Assembly: GCA_946480685.1 (NCBI GenBank) | Contig: CAMLLI010000082.1 | Coordinates: forward strand, 1-9,916 | Reading direction: 5' to 3' | From: an uncultured Flammeovirgaceae bacterium | Lineage (GTDB): Bacteria; Bacteroidota; Bacteroidia; Cytophagales; Cyclobacteriaceae | DNA length: 9,916 bases | Shown: piece after piece, positions 1 through 7,704 of the stretch | How the letters are laid out: each line of letters opens with the position of its first letter | How positions within the stretch are numbered: position 1 is the first letter of the stretch | The notes under the pieces: generated by a model | What the model saw: the letters and a program-made list of their open reading frames with translations, nothing else | Databases searched by the model: none | Told to the model about the DNA's origin: nothing | Program-made: the position numbers and the translations under genes

Positions 1-530
1 GCTTCGGTATATCCGGCCACAGCATCTTCCTGCGATTGAATAGCAAGTTGTCGAACCGTTGCTATAGCCGGATGATCCTGGTTCGCAAAAAGTTGTTGTA
101 TAAAATTAGATGTGAATGCTAGTGCTCCGTTTTTTTTAACGAACTCAATGGTTTTTGTACGCGACTCTTTTTTTTCTGCGGAGTCTTCTGCCGCTGTAGA
201 ATGAAAGAGTCCTATACCGGCCAGTCGATCCGGATTTTTTGCAGCCATTGCCAATGTAACATAGCCTCCCAACGAGTGACCGATCACCACAGGATTTTCA
301 ATTTTTTGTTCATCCATCCAGTCAAGCAACTGAGTGGCTACTGCTTCTATAGTAAAAGGTAAATTAAGCAGTTTACTTTTTCCGAATCCGGGCAGATCCG
401 GTGTGTAAACTTTATAGTGTTTGGATAAAGATGTGGCGAAATTGTCCCACACATTACTGTTCATGGGGAACCCGTGAATAAGAATCACAGGCCTGCCACT
501 TCCTCTTACTGTCGAAAAAATCTTTAACAT
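1..530 (-). CDS. Alpha/beta hydrolase, C-terminal end cut by window edge
   Basis: This frame stays open for 176 codons from an ATG at 530 to the window edge. The visible part is the N-terminal two thirds of an alpha/beta-hydrolase fold protein. It has an oxyanion HG motif (His19-Gly20 in ILIHGFP), the DLPGFGKS loop (45-52), and the nucleophile elbow GHSLGG (84-89) with Ser86 as predicted catalytic nucleophile. The acid and histidine of the triad would lie in the missing part. No signal peptide is seen, so it should be cytoplasmic. The ATG overlaps the dxs stop by one base (TAATG), which points to co-transcription and translational coupling with dxs. The family includes esterases, lactonases, haloperoxidase-like enzymes and C-C hydrolases; the substrate cannot be told from this part. 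The role in isoprenoid metabolism implied by linkage to dxs is only inference. Confidence 0.88.
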   Translation of the reverse strand, partial: MLKIFSTVRGSGRPVILIHGFPMNSNVWDNFATSLSKHYKVYTPDLPGFGKSKLLNLPFTIEAVATQLLDWMDEQKIENPVVIGHSLGGYVTLAMAAKNPDRLAGIGLFHSTAAEDSAEKKESRTKTIEFVKKNGALAFTSNFIQQLFANQDHPAIATVRQLAIQSQEDAVAGYTE

Positions 531-2449
531 TACCTCGGTACTAATTCTAACATTTCTACAACGGTGCGTTCAATTCCTTCTGCATCAAAGCCACACTCGT
601 GGTGAAGTTCATGTTGCTCACCATGCTCCACTATTCTATCCGGAATTCCTAAACGTCTTACTTCTGCATGCAGATTGTTGTCTGCCATAAATTCAAGAAT
701 AGCACTTCCGAATCCTCCCTGCAAACAGCCGTCTTCTACAGTAATTATTTTTTTATACTGACTGAATATTTCATGCAGCAGTTTTTCGTCCAGCGGTTTG
801 GCAAAACGCATATCATAATGACCAATAGAAATATTCTGACGCGCGAGTCGCTCGCAAACTTCCACAGCATAATTACCTATATGGCCGAGTGTTAAAATAG
901 CGAGTTCATTTCCTTCTCTCAGTTTACGACCGGTGCCGATCGCTATAGCTTCCATCGGAGTTCTCCACTCCGGCATTACACCCTGACCGCGCGGGTAACG
1001 GATCGAGAATGCAAGTTCAGTGCGAGGCAGCTGTGCAGTATACATCAGGTTACGAAGCTCAGCTTCGTTCATAGGTGCTGCTACAACTATATTCGGTAAA
1101 CAACGGAAGTATGCTATATCATACGCACCGTGATGTGTGGGTCCGTCTGCTCCGGCAAAGCCTGCACGATCGAGACAGAAATTAACCGGTAAATTCTGAA
1201 TGCATACATCGTGTACTACCTGGTCGTACGCACGCTGCATGAACGAACTATAAATATTGCAAAAAGGCACCAGCCCCTGCGTTGCAAGACCAGCCGAAAA
1301 AGTTACTGCATGTTGCTCTGCTATACCTACATCAAACGCACGGTCGGGCATCTCTTTCATCATGATGTTCATGGAAGAACCCGAAGGCATCGCCGGAGTT
1401 ATACCTACTATTTTATCGTTGGCTTTGGCAAGCTCTACCAATGTATGTCCGAATACATCCTGGTACTTGGGTGCCTGCGGCTTCTCGTAAACTTTCTTGA
1501 AGATCTCACCGGTAATCTTGTCAAATGTACCGGGCGCATGCCACGTAGTAGCATTCCCTTTTTCAGCAGGGCCATAGCCTTTGCCTTTCACCGTAACACA
1601 GTGAAGTATCTTCGGGCCTTTTATATTCTTCAGATCGTTGAAGATGGTAACGAGATGATTTACATCATGACCATCCACCGGACCAAAGTAACGGAGGTTG
1701 AGTGATTCAAATAAATTACTCTGACTCAGTAATGTTGATTTTATACCGTTCTCAACTTTTGAGACAATCTCCTGCGCACTCTTGCCGAAGTTGGAAAGTT
1801 TACCAAGTAAATTCCATACTTCATCTTTCAGTTTATTATACGTGCGCGAAGTAGTTATATCGGTAAGGTAATCTTTCAATGCGCCTACATTCGGATCGAT
1901 CGACATACAGTTGTCGTTGAGAATGATCAGAATGTTGGAGTCGGATACACCTGCGTGATTCAATCCTTCAAAGGCCATTCCGCCTGTTAAAGCACCATCA
2001 CCAATCACAGCTATATGCTGGCGCTCATCCTGACCAAGATACTTGGCAGCAACAGCCATACCCAACGCAGCCGATACGGATGTGGAAGAGTGGCCTACAC
2101 CAAATGCATCATACTCACTTTCTTTTCTTTTGGGGAAACCTGAAAGTCCGTTGTAAACACGATTGGTATAAAATGTATCTCTGCGGCCTGTCAGAATTTT
2201 ATGTCCATACGCCTGGTGTCCTACATCCCAAACCAGGTTGTCGTGAGGCGTTTTAAAAACATAATGTAAAGCAACGGTGAGTTCTACAACTCCGAGGCTT
2301 GCACCAAAGTGGCCTCCATAAACCGACACATTATCGATTATGAAATGGCGGAGCTCATCGCAGAGCTGAACGAGTTGAGCCTGATCGAGTTTCTTGAGAT
2401 CGTCAGGCGAGTTGATCTCTGCCAAAAGTTTTCCCGGAGTTATCAGCAT
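530..2449 (-). CDS. dxs: 1-deoxy-D-xylulose-5-phosphate synthase
   Basis: This cytoplasmic thiamine-diphosphate enzyme condenses pyruvate with glyceraldehyde 3-phosphate to give DXP and CO2. It is the first step of the MEP isoprenoid pathway, and DXP also feeds thiamine and, in some bacteria, pyridoxal synthesis. At 639 residues it is full length for the family. Visible motifs are YGGHFGASLG with His47, DVGHQAYGHKILTGR (75-89), the ThDP/Mg motif from GDG (150-152) to LNDN (177-180), GIAEQHA with Glu378 (equivalent to E. coli Glu370), the QRAYDQ segment (405-410), and DRAGFAGADGPTHHG (427-441) with His439. These cover all three domains: the ThDP Pyr and PP domains and the transketolase C-terminal domain. 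No key residue is missing. The ATG start gives the usual family N-terminus (ITPGKLLAEINSPDDLKKL) and has no Shine-Dalgarno, as is common in Bacteroidota. It is followed by an overlapping hydrolase gene and is divergent from scpA. Confidence 0.98.
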   Translation of the reverse strand: MLITPGKLLAEINSPDDLKKLDQAQLVQLCDELRHFIIDNVSVYGGHFGASLGVVELTVALHYVFKTPHDNLVWDVGHQAYGHKILTGRRDTFYTNRVYNGLSGFPKRKESEYDAFGVGHSSTSVSAALGMAVAAKYLGQDERQHIAVIGDGALTGGMAFEGLNHAGVSDSNILIILNDNCMSIDPNVGALKDYLTDITTSRTYNKLKDEVWNLLGKLSNFGKSAQEIVSKVENGIKSTLLSQSNLFESLNLRYFGPVDGHDVNHLVTIFNDLKNIKGPKILHCVTVKGKGYGPAEKGNATTWHAPGTFDKITGEIFKKVYEKPQAPKYQDVFGHTLVELAKANDKIVGITPAMPSGSSMNIMMKEMPDRAFDVGIAEQHAVTFSAGLATQGLVPFCNIYSSFMQRAYDQVVHDVCIQNLPVNFCLDRAGFAGADGPTHHGAYDIAYFRCLPNIVVAAPMNEAELRNLMYTAQLPRTELAFSIRYPRGQGVMPEWRTPMEAIAIGTGRKLREGNELAILTLGHIGNYAVEVCERLARQNISIGHYDMRFAKPLDEKLLHEIFSQYKKIITVEDGCLQGGFGSAILEFMADNNLHAEVRRLGIPDRIVEHGEQHELHHECGFDAEGIERTVVEMLELVPR

Positions 2450-2578
2450 GGGTTTTTGTGGATTATATGCCTCTTATAAACAATAATTGAAGGTAAGAGT
2501 TTTAAGCTACCGCTCCTAACCTGCGTTTTAACGTACTAATTGACCGAAAAGGAAGGTTTGGGAGAAAAAATAAAGCCA
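2450..2578 (-). other. Untranslated leader of dxs
   Basis: This non-coding stretch lies between the candidate dxs -7 element (2579-2586) and the dxs ATG. If that promoter is used, the leader is about 120-125 nt. Read on the minus strand it can form one moderate stem: GGTTAGGAG pairs with CTCTTACC, with one bulged T and one G-T pair, around a 13-nt loop. It also has a small TTATA/TATAA stem whose loop contains AGAGG, shortly before the start codon. I do not recognise a known riboswitch; in particular no TPP-riboswitch (THI box) core is visible. A regulatory role is speculative. Confidence 0.3.
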
Positions 2579-2586
2579 CAAAATTA
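2579..2586 (-). promoter_or_regulatory. Candidate -7 element for dxs (TAATTTTG)
   Basis: Read on the minus strand this is TAATTTTG, a full match to the Bacteroidota housekeeping -7 consensus TAnnTTTG. No TTG lies at the usual 17-23 bp spacing upstream; the nearest is 11 bp away, so the -33 part is not supported. It points towards dxs. Confidence 0.4.
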
Positions 2587-2624
2587 GTATTTCTTTTCAA
2601 TCGGACTTTTTGCCGGATTATAAA

Positions 2625-2632
2625 TAAATTTG
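2625..2632 (+). promoter_or_regulatory. Candidate -7 element for scpA (TAAATTTG)
   Basis: TAAATTTG matches the Bacteroidota -7 consensus TAnnTTTG exactly. A TTTG lies 12 bp upstream (2609-2612), too close to be a standard -33 element. Transcription would begin around 2637-2640, only about 8-11 nt before the ATG at 2648. This argues against the in-frame TTG at 2630 as the scpA start, because that codon overlaps the element. Confidence 0.4.
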
Positions 2633-2647
2633 CTCCCTCACTCGACT

Positions 2648-3427
2648 ATGACACAGGAAAATTTTGAGGTTAAACTCCCGCTGTTCGAAGGTCCGTTCGA
2701 TCTTCTGCTGTTCTTCATTGAACGCGATGAACTCGATATCTATGATATTCCGATTTCGAAGATCACCAACGACTTCCTGGCCTATATCCAGCAGATGGAG
2801 CAACTCAATATTGAAGTAGCGAGTGAATTCATATTGGTTGCTGCAACGCTCATGCGGATCAAATCCAAAATGTTATTGCCGCGACCACAGTTGGATGAAC
2901 AAGGAAATGAAATTGACCCGCGCGAAGAACTCGTTCGACACCTGCTCGAATACAAGAAGTATAAATCGGTGGTGGATACCTTCCATAAAATGGAGGAGAC
3001 AGAGCTCACCAAAGAGAAGCGCGGCAACCTGGTGAAAGAATTGAAGTCGCTGGCCGAAAGTACCAACGTAGAAGCCGAACTCCAGGACATCACTATATTC
3101 AAGTTGATGCAGGTATTTGAAAAGGTATTGAAGAAAGCTGCTGCTGAGAAAAATAAACCGGTTCACCAGGTAGTACAATATCCATATACCGTTGTAGGGC
3201 AAAAGAAATACCTGATCGATGAGTTGAGCAAAACCTCCAAGCTTTCTTTTGTAGAATTGCTGGAGTCATTCCCGTCACGCATCGGGTTGATCTTTAACTT
3301 CCTTGCTATACTTGAACTGCTGGCGCTGCAGGTTCTTACAATACAGGTTGGTGAAGGATTTAACAATTTCTGGATCTCCAAACAGGAGGGTGCCCCTGAA
3401 ATAACACTAAACGAAGATTTCAACTAG
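2648..3427 (+). CDS. scpA: Segregation and condensation protein A
   Basis: ScpA is the kleisin subunit of the SMC-ScpA-ScpB condensin, which loads on DNA and helps separate newly replicated chromosomes in the cytoplasm. From the ATG at 2648 the protein is 259 residues, normal for the family. The N-terminal domain, which in known complexes binds the SMC neck, carries the hallmark VKLPLFEGPFDLLLFFIERD (8-27) followed by ELDIYDIPISKITNDFL. Next come helix LVAATLMRIKSKMLLPRP (63-80), a charged linker rich in Lys and Glu (about 85-170), and a C-terminal winged-helix domain (about 180-246), which binds the SMC head. An in-frame TTG at 2630 would add six residues (MLPHST) that do not look like the family start and would overlap the probable promoter. 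scpB is not adjacent. The gene stands alone, divergent from dxs, and ends at a strong terminator. Confidence 0.95.
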   Translation: MTQENFEVKLPLFEGPFDLLLFFIERDELDIYDIPISKITNDFLAYIQQMEQLNIEVASEFILVAATLMRIKSKMLLPRPQLDEQGNEIDPREELVRHLLEYKKYKSVVDTFHKMEETELTKEKRGNLVKELKSLAESTNVEAELQDITIFKLMQVFEKVLKKAAAEKNKPVHQVVQYPYTVVGQKKYLIDELSKTSKLSFVELLESFPSRIGLIFNFLAILELLALQVLTIQVGEGFNNFWISKQEGAPEITLNEDFN

Positions 3428-3452
3428 TAAGCTATAGATAGCAATCTAAAAT

Positions 3453-3498
3453 AAAAAACCGTTCTGCTGATATACTATATATTGCAGAACGGTTTTTT
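3453..3498. terminator. Strong bidirectional intrinsic terminator
   Basis: A perfect 15-bp inverted repeat (left arm 3453-3467, AAAAAACCGTTCTGC; right arm 3484-3498) surrounds a 16-nt AT-rich loop. The A-tract on one side and T-tract on the other let it act in both directions. It sits between the convergent scpA (+) and the PLP dehydratase (-), about 25 bp after the scpA stop and 12 bp from the dehydratase stop. Confidence 0.93.
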
Positions 3499-3509
3499 TA
3501 TAGCCGGGT

Positions 3510-4457
3510 TTACAAACCAAAGAGCTTGGCAGCGCGTGCCAGGTCTACATTTCCGCCGGATATAATTATACCTACACGTTTACCTTTAAACTTTTCTTTT
3601 TCCTTTAGTATAGCAGCGAAGGGAACAGCTCCAGAAGGTTCAACGATAACTTTGAGATTGCCCCAAAGTATACGCATGGCGTTTGTGATCTGCTGGTCGC
3701 TAACGGTGATTACTTCTTTTACATGCTCCAGTACAATGGGAAATGTTTTATCTCCCAGTGTAGTAAGCAATCCGTCAGCAATGGAGTTTGATTGTGATGG
3801 TTGAATCGAACCGCTCTTCAACGAGCGATACGCATCATCAGCACCTTCCGGTTCACCGGCATATACCTGTGTTGCTGGAGAAAAATATTTTGCAGCCAAT
3901 GCTGTTCCGCTTAACAATCCGCCACCACCCACGGGAGGTATAACAAAATCAAGTGAAGATATATCTTCAAAAAATTCTTTCGCTGCCGTGGCCTGTCCGG
4001 TAATTACTTCATAGTTATTGAACGGATGAATTACGCTCGCACCGGTTTTATTAACAACCTCCTGTAAAGTAGTCTCGCGCGATTCGAGTGTTGGTTCACA
4101 TTCAAAGATCTCGCCCCCAAAACTTAATACACCTTGCTTCTTGATTTCAGGTGCCGTGCGCGGCATTACGATATAAGATTTTATTCCCATAATCTTTGCC
4201 GAGCGTGCTATAGCCTGCGCATGATTACCCGATGAATGTGTAGCCACACCCTTGGCCCTTGCTTCCGGACTCAGCGTAAGTACCGCATTCATCGCACCGC
4301 GCGCTTTGAACGCACCAATCTTCTGCAGGTTTTCGCATTTAAAAAATATACTTCCTCCAATAAGATTGTCAATCGCCTCGGATGTTAATACAGGCGTGTG
4401 ATTGATATATACCTTAATGCGCTCGTGTGCGGCTTCAATGGCTTCGCGGGTAATCAT
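3510..4457 (-). CDS. PLP-dependent threonine/serine dehydratase or serine racemase
   Basis: This is a 315-residue fold-type II PLP enzyme. The family converts L-threonine or L-serine to 2-oxobutyrate or pyruvate plus ammonia, and some members racemise serine. The PLP lysine is Lys51 in GAFKARGA, SSGNHAQA (75-82) follows, the phosphate-binding glycine loop is GGGG (177-180), and SGGNVD (300-305) contacts the cofactor ring. EPEGADD (202-208) matches the divalent-metal site of serine racemases (Glu202, Ala206, Asp208). The second Ser of SSGNH (Ser76) sits where mammalian serine racemase has Ser84, whereas classical IlvA and TdcB carry SAGNH. There is no C-terminal ACT-like domain, so feedback inhibition by isoleucine is not expected. 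It starts 23 bp after the dipeptidyl-peptidase gene on the same strand, probably in one operon, which suits amino-acid catabolism. Activity on threonine versus serine cannot be settled by reading. Confidence 0.92.
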   Translation of the reverse strand: MITREAIEAAHERIKVYINHTPVLTSEAIDNLIGGSIFFKCENLQKIGAFKARGAMNAVLTLSPEARAKGVATHSSGNHAQAIARSAKIMGIKSYIVMPRTAPEIKKQGVLSFGGEIFECEPTLESRETTLQEVVNKTGASVIHPFNNYEVITGQATAAKEFFEDISSLDFVIPPVGGGGLLSGTALAAKYFSPATQVYAGEPEGADDAYRSLKSGSIQPSQSNSIADGLLTTLGDKTFPIVLEHVKEVITVSDQQITNAMRILWGNLKVIVEPSGAVPFAAILKEKEKFKGKRVGIIISGGNVDLARAAKLFGL

Positions 4458-4480
4458 AGCAGAATAAATGTCAGTATATA

Positions 4481-6640
4481 TTATAAGTTTTCCTGAACAT
4501 AGTTCAGCATCATGGTATACAAATGATATTTGGTTTGTGCGCCCTGTATGCCGTGGTGTTTATCCGGGTAATAGAAGGACGTGAATTGCTTGCCGGCATT
4601 GATCAGCGCATCCTGCAACACAACGGAGTTCTGGAAATGTACGTTGTCATCGCCTGTACCGTGTATCAGTAGAAAATTACCCTGCAGTTTGTTTGCATAC
4701 GTGGAGGGAGAGTTGTCATCGTAACCACTTGCATTTAACTGGGGTGTTTGCAGATAGCGTTCCGTATAGATCGTATCATAGAATCTCCAGTTGGTAACGG
4801 GCGCTACTGCTATACCCATCTTGAATGTGCCTGCTCCTTTGGTCATAGCCAGCGATGACATATAGCCACCATAGCTCCATCCCCAAATACCAATGCGACT
4901 GTCATCTATATACTCTAACGTTGAAAGGAATTTGGCACCGGCTATATGATCTTCCAGTTCATATTTACCCAATTGTTTATAGGTAAGTTTCTTGAAGTGT
5001 TCCCCGCGTCCGCCTGTACCGCGCGAATCAATAACCGCCACTATATATCCCTTCTGTGTTAACATCTGGTGAAAGAAGAAATGACTTCCGCCCCAAAGGT
5101 TGTTCACGTTTTGTGAGCCGGGACCGCTATACTGGTATACCAGCACCGGGTACTGTTTGGATGCATCAAAGTTTTTAGGCTTGAGCATATACCCGTTCAG
5201 GTCTGTACCGTCAACCGTTTTGAAAGAGAAAAATTCTTTCGCAGCAAAACCATAGTCGTCCAGTAATTTGGCAAGTGTACCGTTATCTTCCAGCACTTTT
5301 TGCAGCGCGTTCCCTTTTGTCTTGAATAAGCTTACCACGGTAGGGTGTGCAGCAGACGTATGATAGTCAATGTAGAATTGAAAATCTCCGCTCATATTTA
5401 TAGTATGTATACCTGCCGCCTGTGATAGTTTCGTCTTCTTACCGCTTAGTGTAATGGAATAGAAATGTCTTTCAAGAGGCGATACTTCGGTAGATGTGTA
5501 GTAAAGCGTTTTAGTCTTTTCATCGAGACCGATCAGTTGACTTACTTCAAATGAACCTTGCGTAATCTGCTTCACCAGTTTTCCATCCATACCATACAGG
5601 TATAAATGTTTGTAGCCATCGCGTTCGGTAGTATAGATAAACTGCTTGCCATCGGCGAGGTAGATCAGGTCATCGGTAAACTCAAGGTCAATAAACGTTT
5701 CACTTTTCTCATTCAGCACAACATTAGATGCTCCGGTGGATGCATTGATGTGAAGAATGTCCAGGTTGTTTTGCAGTCTGTTCAGTTTTCGGATCGAGAG
5801 TAGATTAGCATCTGCTGTCCATTTTACACGCGGTATATATATATCTTTTTCAGTACCTATATCAGCTTTTACTTTCTGCTTGCTATCGAGGTTATAGATC
5901 CAGATTTCCACGGTTGAGTTTGCTTCACCGGCTTTCGGATATTTAAAACGGTAGTCGGTAGGGTATAACGTTTTTCCCCAGCGCTGCAGATTATACTCAC
6001 GCACAGCCGATTCATCAAAACGATAGTAGGCAAGCTTCTTCCCGTCAGGTGACCAATAGAAACCATCTACAAAACTGAACTCTTCTTCGTATACCCAGTC
6101 CGTTGTACCGTTAATGATATGATTGAATTTTCCATCATCTGTTACCTGCACTTCTTTCATGTCACTTAATGTTACATAGAACAGATTGTTCTCGCGTACA
6201 AAAGCAACCTTACTACCATCTGCTGAAAAAGCCGCGTACGATTGCTTTCCATTCGCTGACAGTGGTTTAACAGATTTACTCGCGAGGTCGTAAATGAAAT
6301 AGTTAGCGGTAAATGATCGGCGATAAATACTTTGAAAATCGGTAGTTAGTAGAAGTTTCTTTTCATCGCCACTAAAGGAATAGTCCTGAATGTCGATCTT
6401 CGGGTTCAGGGTCGATCCATCCACCAGTGTTGCTACCGGCTGGCCTGTTGTGATATTATATTTTACCACCTTGTTATTTTCCAGTGTAGAATAAAACTTT
6501 CCGTCTTTCATCCAGTTGATGCCACGGACAGTTTTCTGGGGAAATGTATTTTTGGCGGTGAAATCTTCAACCGTAATTTGTTTCTGGGCATATCCTGTAA
6601 TGCAGAGTGCAAAAAAGACTGCGGTTAAGAGTTTATTCAT
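4481..6640 (-). CDS. Dipeptidyl peptidase IV, S9B family, exported
   Basis: This exopeptidase is predicted to remove X-Pro or X-Ala dipeptides from peptide N-termini outside the cytoplasm. At 719 residues it is typical of bacterial DPP IV. Residues 1-18 form a Sec signal peptide (MNKLLTAVFFALCITGYA, then Gln19); there is no clear lipobox, so the periplasm is likely. Residues about 40-460 are the eight-bladed beta-propeller, including the substrate-binding double-glutamate segment WVYEEEFSF (182-190). The C-terminal alpha/beta-hydrolase domain holds YSGPGSQ (504-510, oxyanion Tyr504), the nucleophile GWSYGGY with Ser589, the acid in GTGDDNVHF (Asp665) and His696 in KHHGI. The triad and the double-Glu motif together favour true DPP IV over other S9 peptidases. 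It is the first gene before the dehydratase and is divergent from the YpdA-like gene. No Shine-Dalgarno is present before the ATG. Confidence 0.96.
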   Translation of the reverse strand: MNKLLTAVFFALCITGYAQKQITVEDFTAKNTFPQKTVRGINWMKDGKFYSTLENNKVVKYNITTGQPVATLVDGSTLNPKIDIQDYSFSGDEKKLLLTTDFQSIYRRSFTANYFIYDLASKSVKPLSANGKQSYAAFSADGSKVAFVRENNLFYVTLSDMKEVQVTDDGKFNHIINGTTDWVYEEEFSFVDGFYWSPDGKKLAYYRFDESAVREYNLQRWGKTLYPTDYRFKYPKAGEANSTVEIWIYNLDSKQKVKADIGTEKDIYIPRVKWTADANLLSIRKLNRLQNNLDILHINASTGASNVVLNEKSETFIDLEFTDDLIYLADGKQFIYTTERDGYKHLYLYGMDGKLVKQITQGSFEVSQLIGLDEKTKTLYYTSTEVSPLERHFYSITLSGKKTKLSQAAGIHTINMSGDFQFYIDYHTSAAHPTVVSLFKTKGNALQKVLEDNGTLAKLLDDYGFAAKEFFSFKTVDGTDLNGYMLKPKNFDASKQYPVLVYQYSGPGSQNVNNLWGGSHFFFHQMLTQKGYIVAVIDSRGTGGRGEHFKKLTYKQLGKYELEDHIAGAKFLSTLEYIDDSRIGIWGWSYGGYMSSLAMTKGAGTFKMGIAVAPVTNWRFYDTIYTERYLQTPQLNASGYDDNSPSTYANKLQGNFLLIHGTGDDNVHFQNSVVLQDALINAGKQFTSFYYPDKHHGIQGAQTKYHLYTMMLNYVQENL

Positions 6641-6706
6641 GTTGTATAGGTTAATCGGTGCGAATTTTTATGAATATTGTTGAATAATCAAAATTGAATT
6701 ACTGGA
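6641..6706. promoter_or_regulatory. Divergent promoter region, elements unclear
   Basis: These 66 AT-rich bases must hold the start signals for both the peptidase gene (leftward) and the YpdA-like gene (rightward). The best rightward candidate is TATTGTTG at 6675-6682, one base off TAnnTTTG, without a correctly spaced TTG upstream. I found no convincing leftward element. Neither start has a Shine-Dalgarno. Confidence 0.4.
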
Positions 6707-7675
6707 ATGGAGGAGTTTGATGTCGTTATTATCGGTGCCGGGCCTATCGGTCTTGCATGTGGCATTGAAGCAAAGAAAGCAGGACTGCGATATGTTATCA
6801 TCGAGAAAGGTTGCCTGGTAAATTCGCTTTTCAATTATCCGCTTAACATGACGTTCTTCTCTACTTCTGAACGACTTGAAATCGGGGAAGTTCCTTTTAT
6901 ATCGCATCAACCCAAGCCCAATCGGTTTGAAGCATTGGAATACTATAGGAGGGTAAGTATGAGCTGGCAACTTAACCTCAGACTATACGAGAAAGTTACC
7001 ATGATAACATCCAATAACAACGCACATGTTGTTACCACCATGAAAGGGCAATACCAGGCTAAAGCTGTTATACTGGCGTTGGGCTTTTATGATTTGCCGT
7101 ACCTGTTGCATGTGCCGGGTGAAGATCTGCCGAAAGTAAAACACTACTATGATGAACCTCATCCGTACTTCGGACAAAAAATTGTTGTTATAGGTGCAGC
7201 TAACTCTGCTGTAGATGTAGCACTCGAAACGTGGCGCAAAGGTGCCGATGTAACCATGGTTATTCGTGAAGATGGTATTCGCGACAGCGTGAAGTACTGG
7301 GTTAAACCGGATATAGAAAATCGCATTCAGGAAGGATCGATCAAGGCCTATTTCCATTCGGAGGTAAAAAGAATTACAGCTGACGCAGTCGAAATAAAAA
7401 CACCGGAAGGAGATAAAGTGATAGAAAATGATTTTGTGCTCGCCATGACAGGCTACCAACCTCCGTTTGATTTTATGAAGGCGAGCGGCATTCAGTTTCA
7501 TGACGATCCGTTTCACACACCGGTATATAATGAAGAAACGATGGAGACGAATGTGCCCGGTATATATCTGGCCGGTGTAGTGTGCGGTGGATTGAAAACC
7601 AACAAATGGTTTATCGAAAACTCACGCGTACATGCAAACATGATCATCGATAACCTACAGGGGAAGAAAAAGTAA
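6707..7675 (+). CDS. YpdA-family FAD/NAD(P)H oxidoreductase
   Basis: This is a 322-residue cytoplasmic flavoprotein of the two-dinucleotide-binding-domain fold. The FAD Rossmann motif is VVIIGAGPIG (6-15) and the NAD(P)H Rossmann motif is VVIGAANSAVDVAL (160-173), with basic residues shortly after it (about 178-188). The C-terminal FAD motif is GIYLAGVVCGG (285-295). The order and sequence match the YpdA group, whose Firmicutes members reduce bacillithiol disulfide. There is no CxxC thioredoxin-reductase motif. In those Firmicutes enzymes a cysteine follows the proline of GGGPCG; here that position is Ile14, and the only cysteines are 18, 36 and 293. The exact substrate is therefore uncertain. 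Other thioredoxin reductase-like or ferredoxin-NADP reductase-like roles remain possible. The gene is monocistronic: divergent from the peptidase gene and closed by its own terminator. Confidence 0.9.
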   Translation: MEEFDVVIIGAGPIGLACGIEAKKAGLRYVIIEKGCLVNSLFNYPLNMTFFSTSERLEIGEVPFISHQPKPNRFEALEYYRRVSMSWQLNLRLYEKVTMITSNNNAHVVTTMKGQYQAKAVILALGFYDLPYLLHVPGEDLPKVKHYYDEPHPYFGQKIVVIGAANSAVDVALETWRKGADVTMVIREDGIRDSVKYWVKPDIENRIQEGSIKAYFHSEVKRITADAVEIKTPEGDKVIENDFVLAMTGYQPPFDFMKASGIQFHDDPFHTPVYNEETMETNVPGIYLAGVVCGGLKTNKWFIENSRVHANMIIDNLQGKKK

Positions 7676-7704
7676 GTGCCTCCGACAGAAGAGGCACTTT
7701 GTTT
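7674..7704. terminator. Intrinsic terminator overlapping the ypdA-like stop codon
   Basis: A perfect 9-bp stem (AAGTGCCTC 7674-7682; GAGGCACTT 7691-7699) with an 8-nt loop is followed by TGTTT. The left arm begins inside the TAA stop. Read leftward, the same hairpin is followed by ACTTTTT, so it could also stop transcription coming from the promoter at 7869-7899. Confidence 0.82.

Noticed and set aside
668..1705. Several plus-strand ORFs of 75-164 codons opposite dxs, and similar ones opposite the peptidase and lipid-kinase genes.
   Set aside because: Their translations have no family features and lie entirely antisense to well-conserved genes; they are frame shadows.
2630..2647. A longer scpA starting at the TTG at 2630.
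   Set aside because: The added six residues do not resemble ScpA N-termini and the codon lies inside the probable -7 element.
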